Shown here: positions 16,630 to 25,292 of the stretch, one piece after another
Layout: the number at the start of each line of letters is the position of its first letter
Numbering within the stretch: position 1 is the stretch's first letter
Origin: Paraburkholderia sp. DHOC27
GTDB lineage: Bacteria; Pseudomonadota; Gammaproteobacteria; Burkholderiales; Burkholderiaceae
Direction of reading: 5' to 3'
Assembly (NCBI RefSeq): GCF_003429005.1
Contig: NZ_QVQV01000005.1
Span: 124,113 to 188,112 of the forward strand
DNA: 64,000 nt
Program-made: the position numbers and the translations under genes
The notes under the pieces: generated by a model
The model's database searches: none
Seen by the model: only the letters and a program-made list of their open reading frames with translations
Told to the model about the DNA's origin: nothing

Positions 16630-17748
16630 TCAGAAGCGATGCGTCATCCCGATCGTGGCGAGAACCTGCTTCGTTCCCGCTTCGCTCACCGTCACACCCG
16701 GCCAGCTGACGGTGGAGCTGCCGTTGTTCTTGATATACCCCGCCCGCACGTAGAAGCTCGTGCGTTTGGAGATCGCATGGTCGGCGCCGATCTGGATGCC
16801 CGGTGCGTTGTCATGCGCACCCCGCACATTGCGCTGAATGCCGGCGATTTCAATCGTATCGGCCGCCGTGGCCTGGATGGTCGCACCCAGTTCAGCAATG
16901 CTAAGCGAGTGCGCCGTGCCGAGTACCGCTGCCAGCGATCTCGCCGAGGGATCTTGTGCGCGGTTATACGAATAGTTGAACTGGAAGTTCACGATGCCGA
17001 GCCGATAGGCCAGCGTGCCGATGAAGTGCTCGGTGCCGAGCAGGCTCAATGCGGTCGGCAAACCCGCGATCGTCTCCTGTCCCGGGTGCTGGTTCACATA
17101 CGCGAGGCCCGCGTACAGGCCGTAGCCGGTATAGCTCGCGGCCACGTTGAGCATGTTGCCGGTGGTCGCCGGCACCGGCTGCGTCACCGTGGACGAGAAC
17201 GCGTACATGCCGTAAAGCTGGAAGCCGGCCATGTTCGGCGATTGATAGAGGATCGAATTGCTGGCGCGGCCCGAGTCGTACTGGGTGGACAGCGTCTTGC
17301 GGTCTACCGCCAGCACGTCTGCTGAAAACGGCGACAGGACTTCGTTGGCGCGAAACGGATCCGTGGGGTACACCACGCGGAAGCTCGGCTCGTACTGGCG
17401 GCCCATACTCAGTGAGCCGTATCTGTCATCGCTCAGGCCAACCCATGCTTGCCGGTAAAAGAGCGTCGACGTATCAGCGAACAGGCTGCCGTTGTTGATG
17501 TTGAAGCCCGTTTCGACGTCGAACTGCGCGTTCAGACCGCCGCCCAGATTCTCGTTGCCCTTCAAGCCGAACTGCGAACCGGTTGCACCGCCGCTTCGTT
17601 CGGAATACGAATGCGTTCCGCCGTTGTCGAGGTATTGGACGAACGTATCGGCCACACCATACAACGTCACACTCGAATCCGCCGCCATCGCACTGCCGGC
17701 AGCGAGCGCCAGTGTGGCCCCGCAAATACCCTGACTGATCAAACGCAT
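16630..17748 (-). CDS. Outer-membrane porin, OmpC-like Gram-negative type
   Basis: A trimeric general porin of 372 residues giving passive diffusion across the outer membrane. A signal peptide (ATLALAAGSAMA, cleavage before ADSS near residue 23) leads to a mature part beginning SVTLYGVADTFVQY, the usual first strand of Burkholderia porins. Features include GNENLGGGLNAQFDVETGF, RQAWVGLSD..GSLSMGRQYEP (constriction-loop approach) and a terminal GMTHRF with the C-terminal Phe needed for barrel insertion. ATG 17748 has AGAGGAGA 7-8 bases upstream. It is transcribed alone. An exact 12-bp palindrome lies in its leader. Substrate preference cannot be deduced. Confidence 0.94.
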   Translation of the reverse strand: MRLISQGICGATLALAAGSAMAADSSVTLYGVADTFVQYLDNGGTHSYSERSGGATGSQFGLKGNENLGGGLNAQFDVETGFNINNGSLFADTSTLFYRQAWVGLSDDRYGSLSMGRQYEPSFRVVYPTDPFRANEVLSPFSADVLAVDRKTLSTQYDSGRASNSILYQSPNMAGFQLYGMYAFSSTVTQPVPATTGNMLNVAASYTGYGLYAGLAYVNQHPGQETIAGLPTALSLLGTEHFIGTLAYRLGIVNFQFNYSYNRAQDPSARSLAAVLGTAHSLSIAELGATIQATAADTIEIAGIQRNVRGAHDNAPGIQIGADHAISKRTSFYVRAGYIKNNGSSTVSWPGVTVSEAGTKQVLATIGMTHRF

Positions 17749-17770
17749 GCATGTCTCCTCTTTCTGATAG

Positions 17771-17782
17771 CCGCTTAAGCGG
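17771..17782. promoter_or_regulatory. 12-bp palindrome in the porin leader
   Basis: CCGCTTAAGCGG is an exact palindrome about 23 bp before the porin start codon. It could be a regulator site or a hairpin in the 5' untranslated region. No known consensus is claimed. Confidence 0.3.
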
Positions 17783-18242
17783 ACTTGATTGCCTTACTGC
17801 GATTCCTGCGCCGCGCTCGTCAGCACACCGAATCCTTCCGGTGGACGCGGACATTCGCCTGATTTTTCCCCTGTGGTGTCGCTGGTCAGGTGAACAAATA
17901 GAATGGGCGTGCTAATTTGAAGTCAAGTCGCGCCACAAAGCCATTGCATTCTTTTCATGCGGAGCTTGCAGAACGCGCATATACGAGGGTTGTCCCTGAT
18001 GCGGGGCGGGGGCTGCGCGGCCGGCCTCTGAGCGGAAGGGTCGAGGTCTGCGCGGTATCCGGAGGTAAAAAACGCGGAGCAGAAAGGGGCTGGTTCGACG
18101 TTGCGCGTGTTCCGCGAAGTCGGTCACTTCAATGCGTAGGATGCCAAACTAAAAGATCGCCACGACAGACCTGCTTCGACACGGTCATGGCCTGGTCGGC
18201 AACAATGCTCGGCAACAAGCAAGCGAGACCGAACCTTCAAAA

Positions 18243-18273
18243 CGTAAAAAAGCCCTCGAAACGAGGGCCTTTT
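18243..18273 (-). terminator. sodB Rho-independent terminator
   Basis: Read on the minus strand, a 7-bp GC stem (GCCCTCG / CGAGGGC, 3-nt loop) is followed by a run of six T. It lies about 60 bp beyond the sodB stop. Confidence 0.85.
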
Positions 18274-18329
18274 CTCGAGACTGATGCTGTACGGCAGTTG
18301 CCGTACATCACTGTCACAGCACCGAAACC

Positions 18330-18908
18330 TTACGCGAAGTTCTTCGCAGCAAAGTCCCAGTTCACGATGTTCCAGTACGCTTCCACGAACTTCGGACGCG
18401 CATTGCGGTAATCGATGTAATAAGCGTGTTCCCACACGTCGATGGTCAGCAGCGCCTTCGCGTCCGTGGTGAGCGGCGTAGCAGCGTTGCTGGTGGAGAC
18501 GAGGTCGAGCGAGCCGTCGGCCTTCTTCACGAGCCATGCCCAACCCGAGCCGAACGTGCCGACTGCGGTCTTCGCGAACTCTTCCTTGAACTTGTCGAAC
18601 GAACCCCACTTCGCGTTGATGGCGTCAGCCAGCGCGCCCTTCGGTGCACCGCCACCTTGCGGCGACAGGCTGTTCCAGAAGAACGTGTGATTCCACACTT
18701 GCGCAGCGTTGTTGAAGATACCGCCCGATGCCTTCTTGACGATTTCTTCAAGCGACAGGTTCTCGAACTCCGTGCCCTTGATCAGATTGTTCAGGTTGGT
18801 CACATAGGTCTGATGGTGCTTGCCATAGTGATACTCGAGCGTCTCTTCCGACATGTTCGGAGCGAGGGCATTTTTCGCAAACGGCAGCGGCGGGAGCGTA
18901 TGTTCCAT
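18330..18908 (-). CDS. sodB: Superoxide dismutase, iron type
   Basis: Converts superoxide to oxygen and hydrogen peroxide in the cytoplasm. The 192-residue protein has the metal ligands His27 (EYHYGKHH), His74 (VWNHTFFW), Asp157 and His161 (DVWEHAYYIDY). Gln70 in NNAAQVWNHTFFW is the second-sphere glutamine position typical of iron enzymes. ATG 18908 begins the conserved MEHTLPPLP and GGAAAG lies upstream. It is followed by a strong terminator and lies downstream of xseA on the same strand, 209 bp away, so it probably has its own promoter. Iron- or Fur-linked control is common for this gene, but I cannot point to a site. Confidence 0.97.
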   Translation of the reverse strand: MEHTLPPLPFAKNALAPNMSEETLEYHYGKHHQTYVTNLNNLIKGTEFENLSLEEIVKKASGGIFNNAAQVWNHTFFWNSLSPQGGGAPKGALADAINAKWGSFDKFKEEFAKTAVGTFGSGWAWLVKKADGSLDLVSTSNAATPLTTDAKALLTIDVWEHAYYIDYRNARPKFVEAYWNIVNWDFAAKNFA

Positions 18909-19117
18909 GGTGCTTTCCTTCTATCTGTTTGTGGGGGAGTCAGTCTGCGGGATAACGCTGTAGAGCACTCGATTGTAGGCGAGTTGGAATAACCCCGCAA
19001 ACGACCGGCCATTATGTCCGGCATCGTCAAAAGCCTTGATGACGGACGCCATCAACGAGTGCGCAAACGCTGTGCCACGCCGCCGCAAATGGCGCGCGCG
19101 GCAGGTTCACACAAGTG

Positions 19118-20497
19118 TCAGAAACCGTCCGCGAGACGCGCTTGCACGTCGGCCAACGTGATATCTGCAGCCCCTTCCGCGAGATGCACGGTCAGGCGGC
19201 GCCCCGGCTTCAATGATGCCGGCGCACGCACCGCACGACCATTCTGCGCATCGAGCAACGCGGCATAGCCACGTTCGAGCGTGCGCTGCGGGCTCAGCAC
19301 CTCGAGACGTGCCGCGAGCGACGCGACACGCGCCGTCTGCCGCTCGTGCTGTCGCAACACCGCGCTGTCCAGACGCTGGGCAAGCGCATCCACGGCGGTG
19401 CGATGCGCGACGAGGTCCGGACGCCAGCGTTGCCAGCGCATCTGTAGCAGCGAAAACCGCGCTCGGGCGTCGCGCGCAGGACGTGCTCCCGCCGACGCGA
19501 GCCGCACGCTCAACTGCTGCAAATGCGTACGTTGCCGCGCGAGCCGCTCGGCAGGCGAGACGAGACGGCGCGCCAGCCAGTCGAGTTGCTGCGCGCGGCG
19601 CTCCATCATGCGGCCAAAGCCGCGCGCCAGCGTGGCGTGCCGGTGGTCGAGATCGCGCAATAGCAAAACGCGTTGCGGGCTGACCAGCTCGGCGGCACCG
19701 GTCGGCGTGGGCGCCCGTACGTCGGCAGCGAAATCGGCAATCGTGAAGTCGGTTTCGTGACCGACACCGCTCACTACCGGCACGCGGCTCTCCGCGATGG
19801 CGCGCGCCAGCACTTCTTCGTTGAAGGCCCACAAATCTTCAATCGAGCCGCCGCCGCGGCATACGATCAGCACGTCCACCTCGCGCCGCGCGTTGGCTGC
19901 CTCGACCATCGCCGCGAGCTTTGCACTCACACCCACACCCTGCACCGGCGCCGGGTAGACGATTACTGGAATATGCGGCGCACGGCGCTGCAATGTGGTC
20001 AGCACGTCGCGCAACGCGGCGGCTTGCAACGAGGTGACGATACCGATCGCGCGCGGATGCGTCGGCAGTGTCCGCTTGCGCTCGACGGCGAACAGCCCTT
20101 CCGCTTCGAGCTGCGCCTTGAGTTTCAGGAACGCTTCGTAAAGCCGCCCTTGTCCGGTGCGGCGCACCGCTTCGACATTCAGTTGGAGTTCGCCGCGCGG
20201 CTCGTACATCGTCACCAGCGCGCGCACTTCGATGCGGTCGCCTTCGCGCGGCGTGAACTCGGCGTGTTGCGCGCGTCCACGGAACATCACGCAGCGCATT
20301 TGCGCCTGGCTATCCTTGATCGAGAAGTACCAGTGACCGCTCGCGGCGCGCGTGAAGTTCGACACCTCACCGGCCACCCAGACGAGCGGAAACGAGCGTT
20401 CCAGCATCGAGCCAATGGCCCGGTTGAGCGCGGAAACGGGTACGACGACTTCGCCACCTGAGGTGGCCGGGGACGAGAAAGGACTATCGGATGGCAT
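19118..20497 (-). CDS. xseA: Exodeoxyribonuclease VII large subunit
   Basis: The catalytic large subunit of exonuclease VII, which degrades single-stranded DNA from both ends together with XseB (not in this window). It has 459 residues from ATG 20497 (MPSDSPF). An N-terminal OB-fold (about 20-120, VWVAGEVSNFTRAASGHWYFSIKD) is followed by the catalytic core with GIVTSLQAAALRDVL, VIVCRGGGSIEDLWAFN, and GVGHETDFTIADFAADVRAPTP. A long coiled-coil Arg/Ala/Leu-rich segment follows, then the RGYA..D tail. An upstream ATG at 20587 would add a non-homologous leader. The helical region is very GC-rich, which creates long spurious antisense frames. Confidence 0.95.
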   Translation of the reverse strand: MPSDSPFSSPATSGGEVVVPVSALNRAIGSMLERSFPLVWVAGEVSNFTRAASGHWYFSIKDSQAQMRCVMFRGRAQHAEFTPREGDRIEVRALVTMYEPRGELQLNVEAVRRTGQGRLYEAFLKLKAQLEAEGLFAVERKRTLPTHPRAIGIVTSLQAAALRDVLTTLQRRAPHIPVIVYPAPVQGVGVSAKLAAMVEAANARREVDVLIVCRGGGSIEDLWAFNEEVLARAIAESRVPVVSGVGHETDFTIADFAADVRAPTPTGAAELVSPQRVLLLRDLDHRHATLARGFGRMMERRAQQLDWLARRLVSPAERLARQRTHLQQLSVRLASAGARPARDARARFSLLQMRWQRWRPDLVAHRTAVDALAQRLDSAVLRQHERQTARVASLAARLEVLSPQRTLERGYAALLDAQNGRAVRAPASLKPGRRLTVHLAEGAADITLADVQARLADGF

Positions 20498-21041
20498 GCA
20501 AGGGCAGAGAAAGGACGAGTGGCGCGAACGAAATATAGGCCGGACAGACGATAGACCGACCGGCCATCTGCGTCCAGCGAGTTGCACAAATTGTCAAAAG
20601 TGTCCACATGACGGGATCAATCTCGGGAGACCCAGCCGAATGGCTCGCAGAACCTCATAAGTCCGATGCAACATGTTGATTTGTATGGATTTTATATCTC
20701 GTTAATATGAATGCCTGCCGACAGGACCCGCTCGGCGCGGACCTTTCAGCCTTGGCGACGGCAGCTTTTCCACAAAGTTATCCACAGGCTGATCCGCAGA
20801 CAAACGCCAGTTTTTCGCCCCGGCCAGCCAGTTGGCGACTTGCCGTTGATGACGCTGGCGCGCTAGAGTGCCGGGTTTCAAGGGCATCACGAGCGTTGCC
20901 CCGCCCCGTTCATCTTGCCCGGAGAAACGCGTTGATTTTCGCTACCTGCTGCGCCCCGTGCATCGTGTTGTCTGGATCCATGCGTGAAGCCGCCGGGGGA
21001 GCCCTGCTGCCGTCGCGGCTCAGCGCGGCGGCGTTCGCTGC
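20498..21041. other. Gap between divergent xseA and lpxK, with a perfect DnaA box
   Basis: This 544-bp stretch has an AT-rich part (about 20660-20705) fit for promoters, and the DnaA box listed separately. A weak frame from TTG 20931 (GGAG nine bases upstream) runs to an ATGA overlap with the lpxK start. It encodes a short peptide without recognisable similarity, so I do not call it a gene. Confidence 0.45.
20778..20786 (+). promoter_or_regulatory. Consensus DnaA box
   Basis: TTATCCACA matches the strong DnaA-binding consensus exactly. It stands alone, with only a poorer GTGTCCACA-like copy about 180 bp to the left, so this is not an origin. It could tie lpxK or xseA expression to DnaA, or be chance. 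Confidence 0.4.
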
Positions 21042-22058
21042 ATGAGCGAAGCCACCCGCCCGCTCGAAGCGCGCATTGCGCGCGAATGGCAACAGCGCGG
21101 TCCATTCGCGTGGGCCTTGCTGCCATTCGCCGGCATCTTCGCCGCCATCGCGGCCGCACGGCGCGCCGCGTTTTCGTTTGGCTGGCTGAAATCGGTGCGC
21201 GTCGGCGTGCCGGTCGTCGTGGTCGGCAATGTCACGGTGGGTGGAACGGGCAAGACGCCTACTGTCATCGCGCTGGTGGAAGCGCTGCGCGCGGCAGGGT
21301 TCCAGCCGGGTGTCGTCTCGCGGGGTTACGGCGCGCGCATCGTGCGACCCACGGCGGTCACCGCCGCATCGTCGCCGCGCGCCGCCGGCGACGAGCCGTT
21401 GCTGATTGCGCGCCGCACCGGCGCCCCCGTCTGGGTCTCGCCGGACCGCGTGGCAGCCGCACAGGCGCTGTGCGCGGCGCATCGCGATGTGGATGTGATC
21501 GTCAGCGACGACGGGTTGCAGCACTACCGCCTCGCGCGCGATGCTGAACTGGTCGTGTTCGACGACCGTCTGGGCGGCAACGGCTTTCTGCTGCCGGCCG
21601 GCCCGTTGCGTGAGCCGCTGTCGCGCCGCCGTGACGCGACGCTTATCAACAACCCCTATGAACGCACGCTGCCGCCCTGGCCCAACACCTTCGCGCTGCA
21701 ACTGACGCCTGGCGACGCGTGGCATCTGGGCAATCCGCAATTGCGCCGTCCGCTGGCGCAATTCGGCGGTGACCGCGTGATGGCCGCAGCCGGTATCGGC
21801 GCCCCCGAGCGCTTCTTCGCCACCCTGCGCGCCGCCGGCCTGAACCCGGCAACCCGCGCCCTGCCCGATCATTACGCGTTCACCAGCAATCCCTTTACGG
21901 ATGTGGATGCCGATGCCATCCTGATCACCGAAAAGGATGCGGTAAAATTAGGGTCCTGGCACGATGCACGCATCTGGGTTGTCCCGGTTGAAGCTGCGCT
22001 GGATCATCGCCTCATTGAATTAGTCGTGGAGAAAGTCCGTGGACGCTCGCCTGCTTGA
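21042..22058 (+). CDS. lpxK: Tetraacyldisaccharide 4'-kinase
   Basis: Phosphorylates the 4' position of the tetraacyldisaccharide-1-phosphate precursor to give lipid IVA, the sixth step of lipid A synthesis, at the inner face of the cytoplasmic membrane. It has 338 residues. An N-terminal amphipathic/membrane segment (FAWALLPFAGIFAAIAAARR) precedes the P-loop VVGNVTVGGTGKTPTV (about 60-76). The later SDDGLQHYRLARDAEL and ITEKDAVKLG motifs are typical. ATG 21042 starts the usual sequence. Its end overlaps the Trm112-like gene by 20 bp, and kdsB follows, giving a lipid A/KDO operon. Confidence 0.96.
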   Translation: MSEATRPLEARIAREWQQRGPFAWALLPFAGIFAAIAAARRAAFSFGWLKSVRVGVPVVVVGNVTVGGTGKTPTVIALVEALRAAGFQPGVVSRGYGARIVRPTAVTAASSPRAAGDEPLLIARRTGAPVWVSPDRVAAAQALCAAHRDVDVIVSDDGLQHYRLARDAELVVFDDRLGGNGFLLPAGPLREPLSRRRDATLINNPYERTLPPWPNTFALQLTPGDAWHLGNPQLRRPLAQFGGDRVMAAAGIGAPERFFATLRAAGLNPATRALPDHYAFTSNPFTDVDADAILITEKDAVKLGSWHDARIWVVPVEAALDHRLIELVVEKVRGRSPA

Positions 22059-22245
22059 AATTCTCGTCTGCCCGATCTGCAAGGGCCCGCTTAGCTACGA
22101 TCGTCCCGCGCAGGAACTGATCTGCAACGCGGACAAGCTCGCGTATCCCATCCGCGACGGCATCCCGGTCATGCTGGTGGACGAAGCGCGTCAAACGGTC
22201 GAAGGTACGCCGGTCGAGCCGCTGAATCCGGCAACGGGCGCCTGA
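22039..22245 (+). CDS. Trm112/YcaR-family small protein (UPF0434)
   Basis: A 68-residue protein of the Trm112-like/YcaR family with the usual start DARLLEILVCPICKGPLSY; the CPxCKG pair is half of the family's zinc-ribbon pattern. Eukaryotic Trm112 activates methyltransferases; the bacterial role is not settled. The start is GTG 22039, with GGAG about 9 bases upstream, inside the end of lpxK. Conserved position between lpxK and kdsB suggests translational coupling in a cell-envelope operon. Confidence 0.92.
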   Translation: MDARLLEILVCPICKGPLSYDRPAQELICNADKLAYPIRDGIPVMLVDEARQTVEGTPVEPLNPATGA

Positions 22246-22382
22246 TACCGGCCGGCCGCAGCCGGTCGTCCGCTGCCTCAAGACCGTTTGCAGCAGGTAC
22301 GTCACTCGCCCCAACCCGCTCTCTTTCGGCACACACTGCCGCGCGCTGTGTGCCCTCTTCCGCTCTTGCCGCCGCTCCGACG

Positions 22383-23192
22383 ATGATCCCAACCACCGCT
22401 ACCTCCACGCCGCCCTTCATTGCCGTCGTGCCCGCCCGGCTCGCTTCCACGCGTCTGCCCAACAAGCCACTCGCCGATATTGGCGGCAAGCCGATGGTGG
22501 TACGCGTCGCGGAACGCGCGCTGGCTTCGGGCGCGCAGCACGTGCTGATCGCCTCGGATGCGCAGTCGGTCATCGACGTCGCGCGTGAGCACGGCATCCA
22601 GGGCGTCATGACGCGCCCCGATCATCCCTCCGGCACCGACCGTCTCGCGGAAGTGGCGGCGCAATTCGCGTGGAGCGATGACACGATCGTGGTGAATGTG
22701 CAAGGGGACGAGCCGCTCATCGACCCCGATCTGGTGTGCGGCGTAGCGTCGCACCTTGCCGCCAATCCGGGTTGTGCAATGGCCACTGCCGCGCATCCCA
22801 TCACGGACCCGGCCGAAGTGTTCAATCCCAACGTGGTCAAGGTCGTACTCGATGCGCGCGGGGTGGCGCTGTACTTTTCGCGTGCGCCGATTCCCTGGGC
22901 GCGCGACGCCTGGCAGACGCATTGGCCGGACATCGCGTCCATGCCCGCACCGCCCGCCCCCGCGACGGTCTACCGGCACATCGGTTTGTATGCATACCGC
23001 GCCAAGTTTCTGCGCACCTACCCGAGCCTGACGCAGTCGCCTATCGAGCAGACCGAGGCGCTCGAGCAACTGCGCGCCATGTGGCATGGCGAGCGCATTG
23101 CGGTCCTCGTCACTGCGCACGCGCCGATGCCGGGCGTCGACACGCCCGCGGATCTCGCGCGCGTACAGGCTTTATTCGGTCCGTCGGCGTAA
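22383..23192 (+). CDS. kdsB: 3-deoxy-manno-octulosonate cytidylyltransferase
   Basis: Activates KDO with CTP to CMP-KDO for transfer onto lipid IVA; cytoplasmic, Mg-dependent. It has 269 residues from ATG 22383. The nucleotide-binding signature is AVVPARLASTRLPNKPLADI (about 13-32), followed by HPSGTDRLAEV and VVNVQGDEPLIDP, and then FSRAPIPWARD and RHIGLYAYRAKFL. An upstream ATG at 22350 is in frame but adds only a low-complexity leader. It lies 137 bp after the Trm112-like gene and before adk on the same strand, consistent with a lipid A/KDO transcript. The family is unmistakable. Confidence 0.96.
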   Translation: MIPTTATSTPPFIAVVPARLASTRLPNKPLADIGGKPMVVRVAERALASGAQHVLIASDAQSVIDVAREHGIQGVMTRPDHPSGTDRLAEVAAQFAWSDDTIVVNVQGDEPLIDPDLVCGVASHLAANPGCAMATAAHPITDPAEVFNPNVVKVVLDARGVALYFSRAPIPWARDAWQTHWPDIASMPAPPAPATVYRHIGLYAYRAKFLRTYPSLTQSPIEQTEALEQLRAMWHGERIAVLVTAHAPMPGVDTPADLARVQALFGPSA

Positions 23193-23408
23193 AAACCCGT
23201 GGCATAATCAAATGGCCGTGCGCATCATCTGCTGTATTCGTTTGCCAGGGTTTGCCCCCAGTTGTCCCACCGCTCCCTTTGCAGCGCCGTCGTCTTCGAC
23301 GAGCCGCGCGAGGTATGGCGCGGGCCATTCGAAGCGGGCCCCTTTGCTGAGCGCGCAGATGTCCTTCGTCGCAACGCGCAAGAATTCACATAGTTCTGGA
23401 GATATCAC

Positions 23409-24074
23409 ATGCGTTTGATCCTGTTGGGTGCCCCCGGGGCTGGTAAGGGCACTCAGGCCACCTTCATCAAAGAAAAATTCGGCATTCCGCAAATCTCCAC
23501 AGGCGACATGCTGCGTGCAGCGGTCAAGGCGGGCTCGCCGCTCGGCGTCGAAGCAAAGCGTTTCATGGATGCCGGCGAACTCGTGCCGGACGAATTGATC
23601 ATCAACCTGGTGAAAGAGCGTCTGCAGGACTGCGATTGCGAAAACGGCTATCTGTTCGACGGTTTTCCGCGCACGCTGCCGCAAGCTGAAGCGATGAAAC
23701 AGGCCGGCGTGGCAATCGACTACGTGCTGGAAATCGACGTGCCGTTCGACGAGATCATCGTGCGCATGAGCGGGCGCCGCGTGCACGCCGCTTCGGGTCG
23801 CACGTACCACGTCAAGTTCAATCCGCCGAAAGTCGAGAATGTCGACGACGTCACGGGTGAACCGCTCATCCAGCGTGAAGACGACAAGGAAGAAACGGTC
23901 AGGAAACGTCTCGACGTCTATGTCGCGCAGACGAAGCCGCTCATCGAGTACTACAACACGTGGGCCAAAAACGGTGATGCGTCGAGCAGCCTGAAGGCGC
24001 CGCAATACCGTGCCATCTCCGGTCTCGGCACCGTGGACGAAATCCGCACGCGGGTGTTCGACGCACTGAAGTAA
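23409..24074 (+). CDS. adk: Adenylate kinase
   Basis: Interconverts ATP plus AMP and two ADP; essential cytoplasmic enzyme. It has 221 residues, the long bacterial form. The P-loop GAPGAGKGTQA is at about 7-17, the AMP-binding region is STGDMLRAAV and DGFPRTLPQAEAM, and the lid runs from GRRVHAASGRTYHVKFNPP to GEPLIQREDD, without the zinc-binding cysteines of Gram-positive forms. ATG 23409 has TGGAG 8-9 bases upstream. A 216-bp gap after kdsB suggests its own promoter, and a clear terminator follows. Confidence 0.98.
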   Translation: MRLILLGAPGAGKGTQATFIKEKFGIPQISTGDMLRAAVKAGSPLGVEAKRFMDAGELVPDELIINLVKERLQDCDCENGYLFDGFPRTLPQAEAMKQAGVAIDYVLEIDVPFDEIIVRMSGRRVHAASGRTYHVKFNPPKVENVDDVTGEPLIQREDDKEETVRKRLDVYVAQTKPLIEYYNTWAKNGDASSSLKAPQYRAISGLGTVDEIRTRVFDALK

Positions 24075-24121
24075 CGCGCTCGAATCTCGTTTGCATCTCG
24101 CGCTTGCGTCTGCTCGATACG

Positions 24122-24150
24122 AACCCGCCCAATTGGGCGGGTTTTTATTT
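24122..24150 (+). terminator. adk terminator
   Basis: AACCCGCCC / GGGCGGGTT stem with a 4-nt loop (AATT), followed by a T-run, about 50 bp after adk. Confidence 0.9.
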
Positions 24151-24381
24151 GGGGCTACGAGTTTTGACGCTTCAGCATTGTGATGATCGAATCGCACAAA
24201 GCTGACAGGCCACGCCTGATAATTAGTTATCCGTAAGATGCCCAAGCCTGCCTTTACGCGGCGTACGCTCGTTCACTTTCCACCCCTTTCGCTTTCCGCG
24301 CTGCAGCATAGCCGCTACAATCGACTATCGAAAAGATATTCGATCACGACGATTATTGAACTGGAGTGAAGGAGAAGACAG
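24151..24381 (+). promoter_or_regulatory. Upstream region of the SDR gene
   Basis: Between the adk terminator and the SDR start. A strong ribosome site (GAAGGAG at about 24370) is visible. Near 24330-24356 there is AT-rich sequence with repeated TATCGA/TTCGAT-like elements that may be promoter or operator. No gene is seen. Confidence 0.4.
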
Positions 24382-25140
24382 ATGGAAATTCGTGACAACG
24401 TATTCCTTATCACGGGCGGTGCGTCGGGTCTTGGCGCAGCTACCGCGCGCATGTTCGCGGCGGAAGGCGGCAAGATCGTGGTCGCCGATCTGAACCAGGA
24501 AGCCGGCACCGCGCTCGCGCAGGAACTCGGCGGCGTGTTCGTCAAATGTGATGTGAGTCGTGAAGACGATGCCACGCAGGCGGTCGAAGCGGCCACCCAA
24601 CTCGGCGTGCTGCGCGGCTTGATCAATTGCGCGGGCGTGGCGCCGGCCATCAAGACCGTCGGCAAGGACGGCCCGCATCCGCTCGACGCGTTCACGCGCA
24701 CCATCTCGATCAATCTGATCGGTACGTTCAACATGATCCGCCTCGCCGCTGCGGCGATGGCGAAGAACGAGCCGAACGCAGGTGGCGAGCGCGGCGTGAT
24801 CATCAACACGGCCTCCGTGGCGGCCTTCGATGGCCAGATCGGCCAGGCGGCCTACGCGGCTTCGAAGAGCGGCGTGGCAGGCATGACGCTGCCCATCGCA
24901 CGCGACCTGTCGCGTAACGCGATCCGCGTCATGACGATCGCGCCAGGCATCTTCGAAACGCCGATGTTGCTCGGCATGCCGCAGGAAGTGCAGGACGCTC
25001 TCGGCGCGATGGTGCCGTTCCCGCCGCGGCTGGGCAAACCGGTCGAGTATGCGATGCTCGCCAAGCAGATCGTCGACAATCCGATGCTCAACGGCGAAGT
25101 GATTCGGCTGGATGGCGCAATCCGCATGCAGCCTAAGTGA
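24382..25140 (+). CDS. Short-chain dehydrogenase, 3-hydroxyacyl-CoA dehydrogenase type
   Basis: A NAD-dependent oxidoreductase of 252 residues, closest in pattern to the type-10 17-beta-HSD/short-chain 3-hydroxyacyl-CoA dehydrogenase group, which oxidises 3-hydroxyacyl-CoA in beta-oxidation or branched amino-acid breakdown. The Rossmann motif is TGGASGLGAAT (about 11-21), Asp35 in VVADLNQ prefers NAD, the NCAGVAPA loop is present, and catalysis uses Ser (NTASVAAFDG), Tyr and Lys (YAASKSG). The late motif IAPGIFETPM is shared with that group. ATG 24382 follows a strong GAAGGAG. It is transcribed alone and has its own terminator. The exact substrate is inferred. Confidence 0.9.
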   Translation: MEIRDNVFLITGGASGLGAATARMFAAEGGKIVVADLNQEAGTALAQELGGVFVKCDVSREDDATQAVEAATQLGVLRGLINCAGVAPAIKTVGKDGPHPLDAFTRTISINLIGTFNMIRLAAAAMAKNEPNAGGERGVIINTASVAAFDGQIGQAAYAASKSGVAGMTLPIARDLSRNAIRVMTIAPGIFETPMLLGMPQEVQDALGAMVPFPPRLGKPVEYAMLAKQIVDNPMLNGEVIRLDGAIRMQPK

Positions 25141-25177
25141 GTGGACGCGCCGTGGGTTGAGCCCGGCGCGCAATGCG

Positions 25178-25220
25178 AAACGCCTGCCGTGCGAATGATG
25201 CGCGTGGCAGGCGTTTTTTT
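25178..25220 (+). terminator. SDR gene terminator
   Basis: AAACGCCTGCC pairs with GGCAGGCGTTT across a loop of about 17 nt, followed by a run of T. Confidence 0.85.
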
Positions 25221-25292
25221 GCGGCTGACTTACGAAGGCTGTTTTGCGAAGACTTGCGGCGGCCTTCTCGCCAGAACCGCAACACGTCCGCT

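Larger units (their letters stand above)
17749..18329. other. Intergenic region between porin and sodB
   Basis: About 580 bp. It contains the porin leader palindrome on the left and the sodB terminator on the right. Short open frames on both strands have no recognisable product or ribosome site, and I see no RNA gene. Confidence 0.5.

Noticed and set aside
17912..18127. 71-residue minus-strand frame between porin and sodB
   Set aside because: Low-complexity, no good ribosome site and no family resemblance.
20778..20786. Replication origin suggested by the DnaA box
   Set aside because: A single strong box without a cluster, dnaA, or AT-rich unwinding repeats is not enough for an origin.
20707..21045. 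112-residue plus-strand frame before lpxK, overlapping its start by ATGA
   Set aside because: The overlap is tempting, but the sequence is Ala/Arg-rich without a recognisable domain, and its first half crosses the DnaA box and AT-rich promoter-like DNA.
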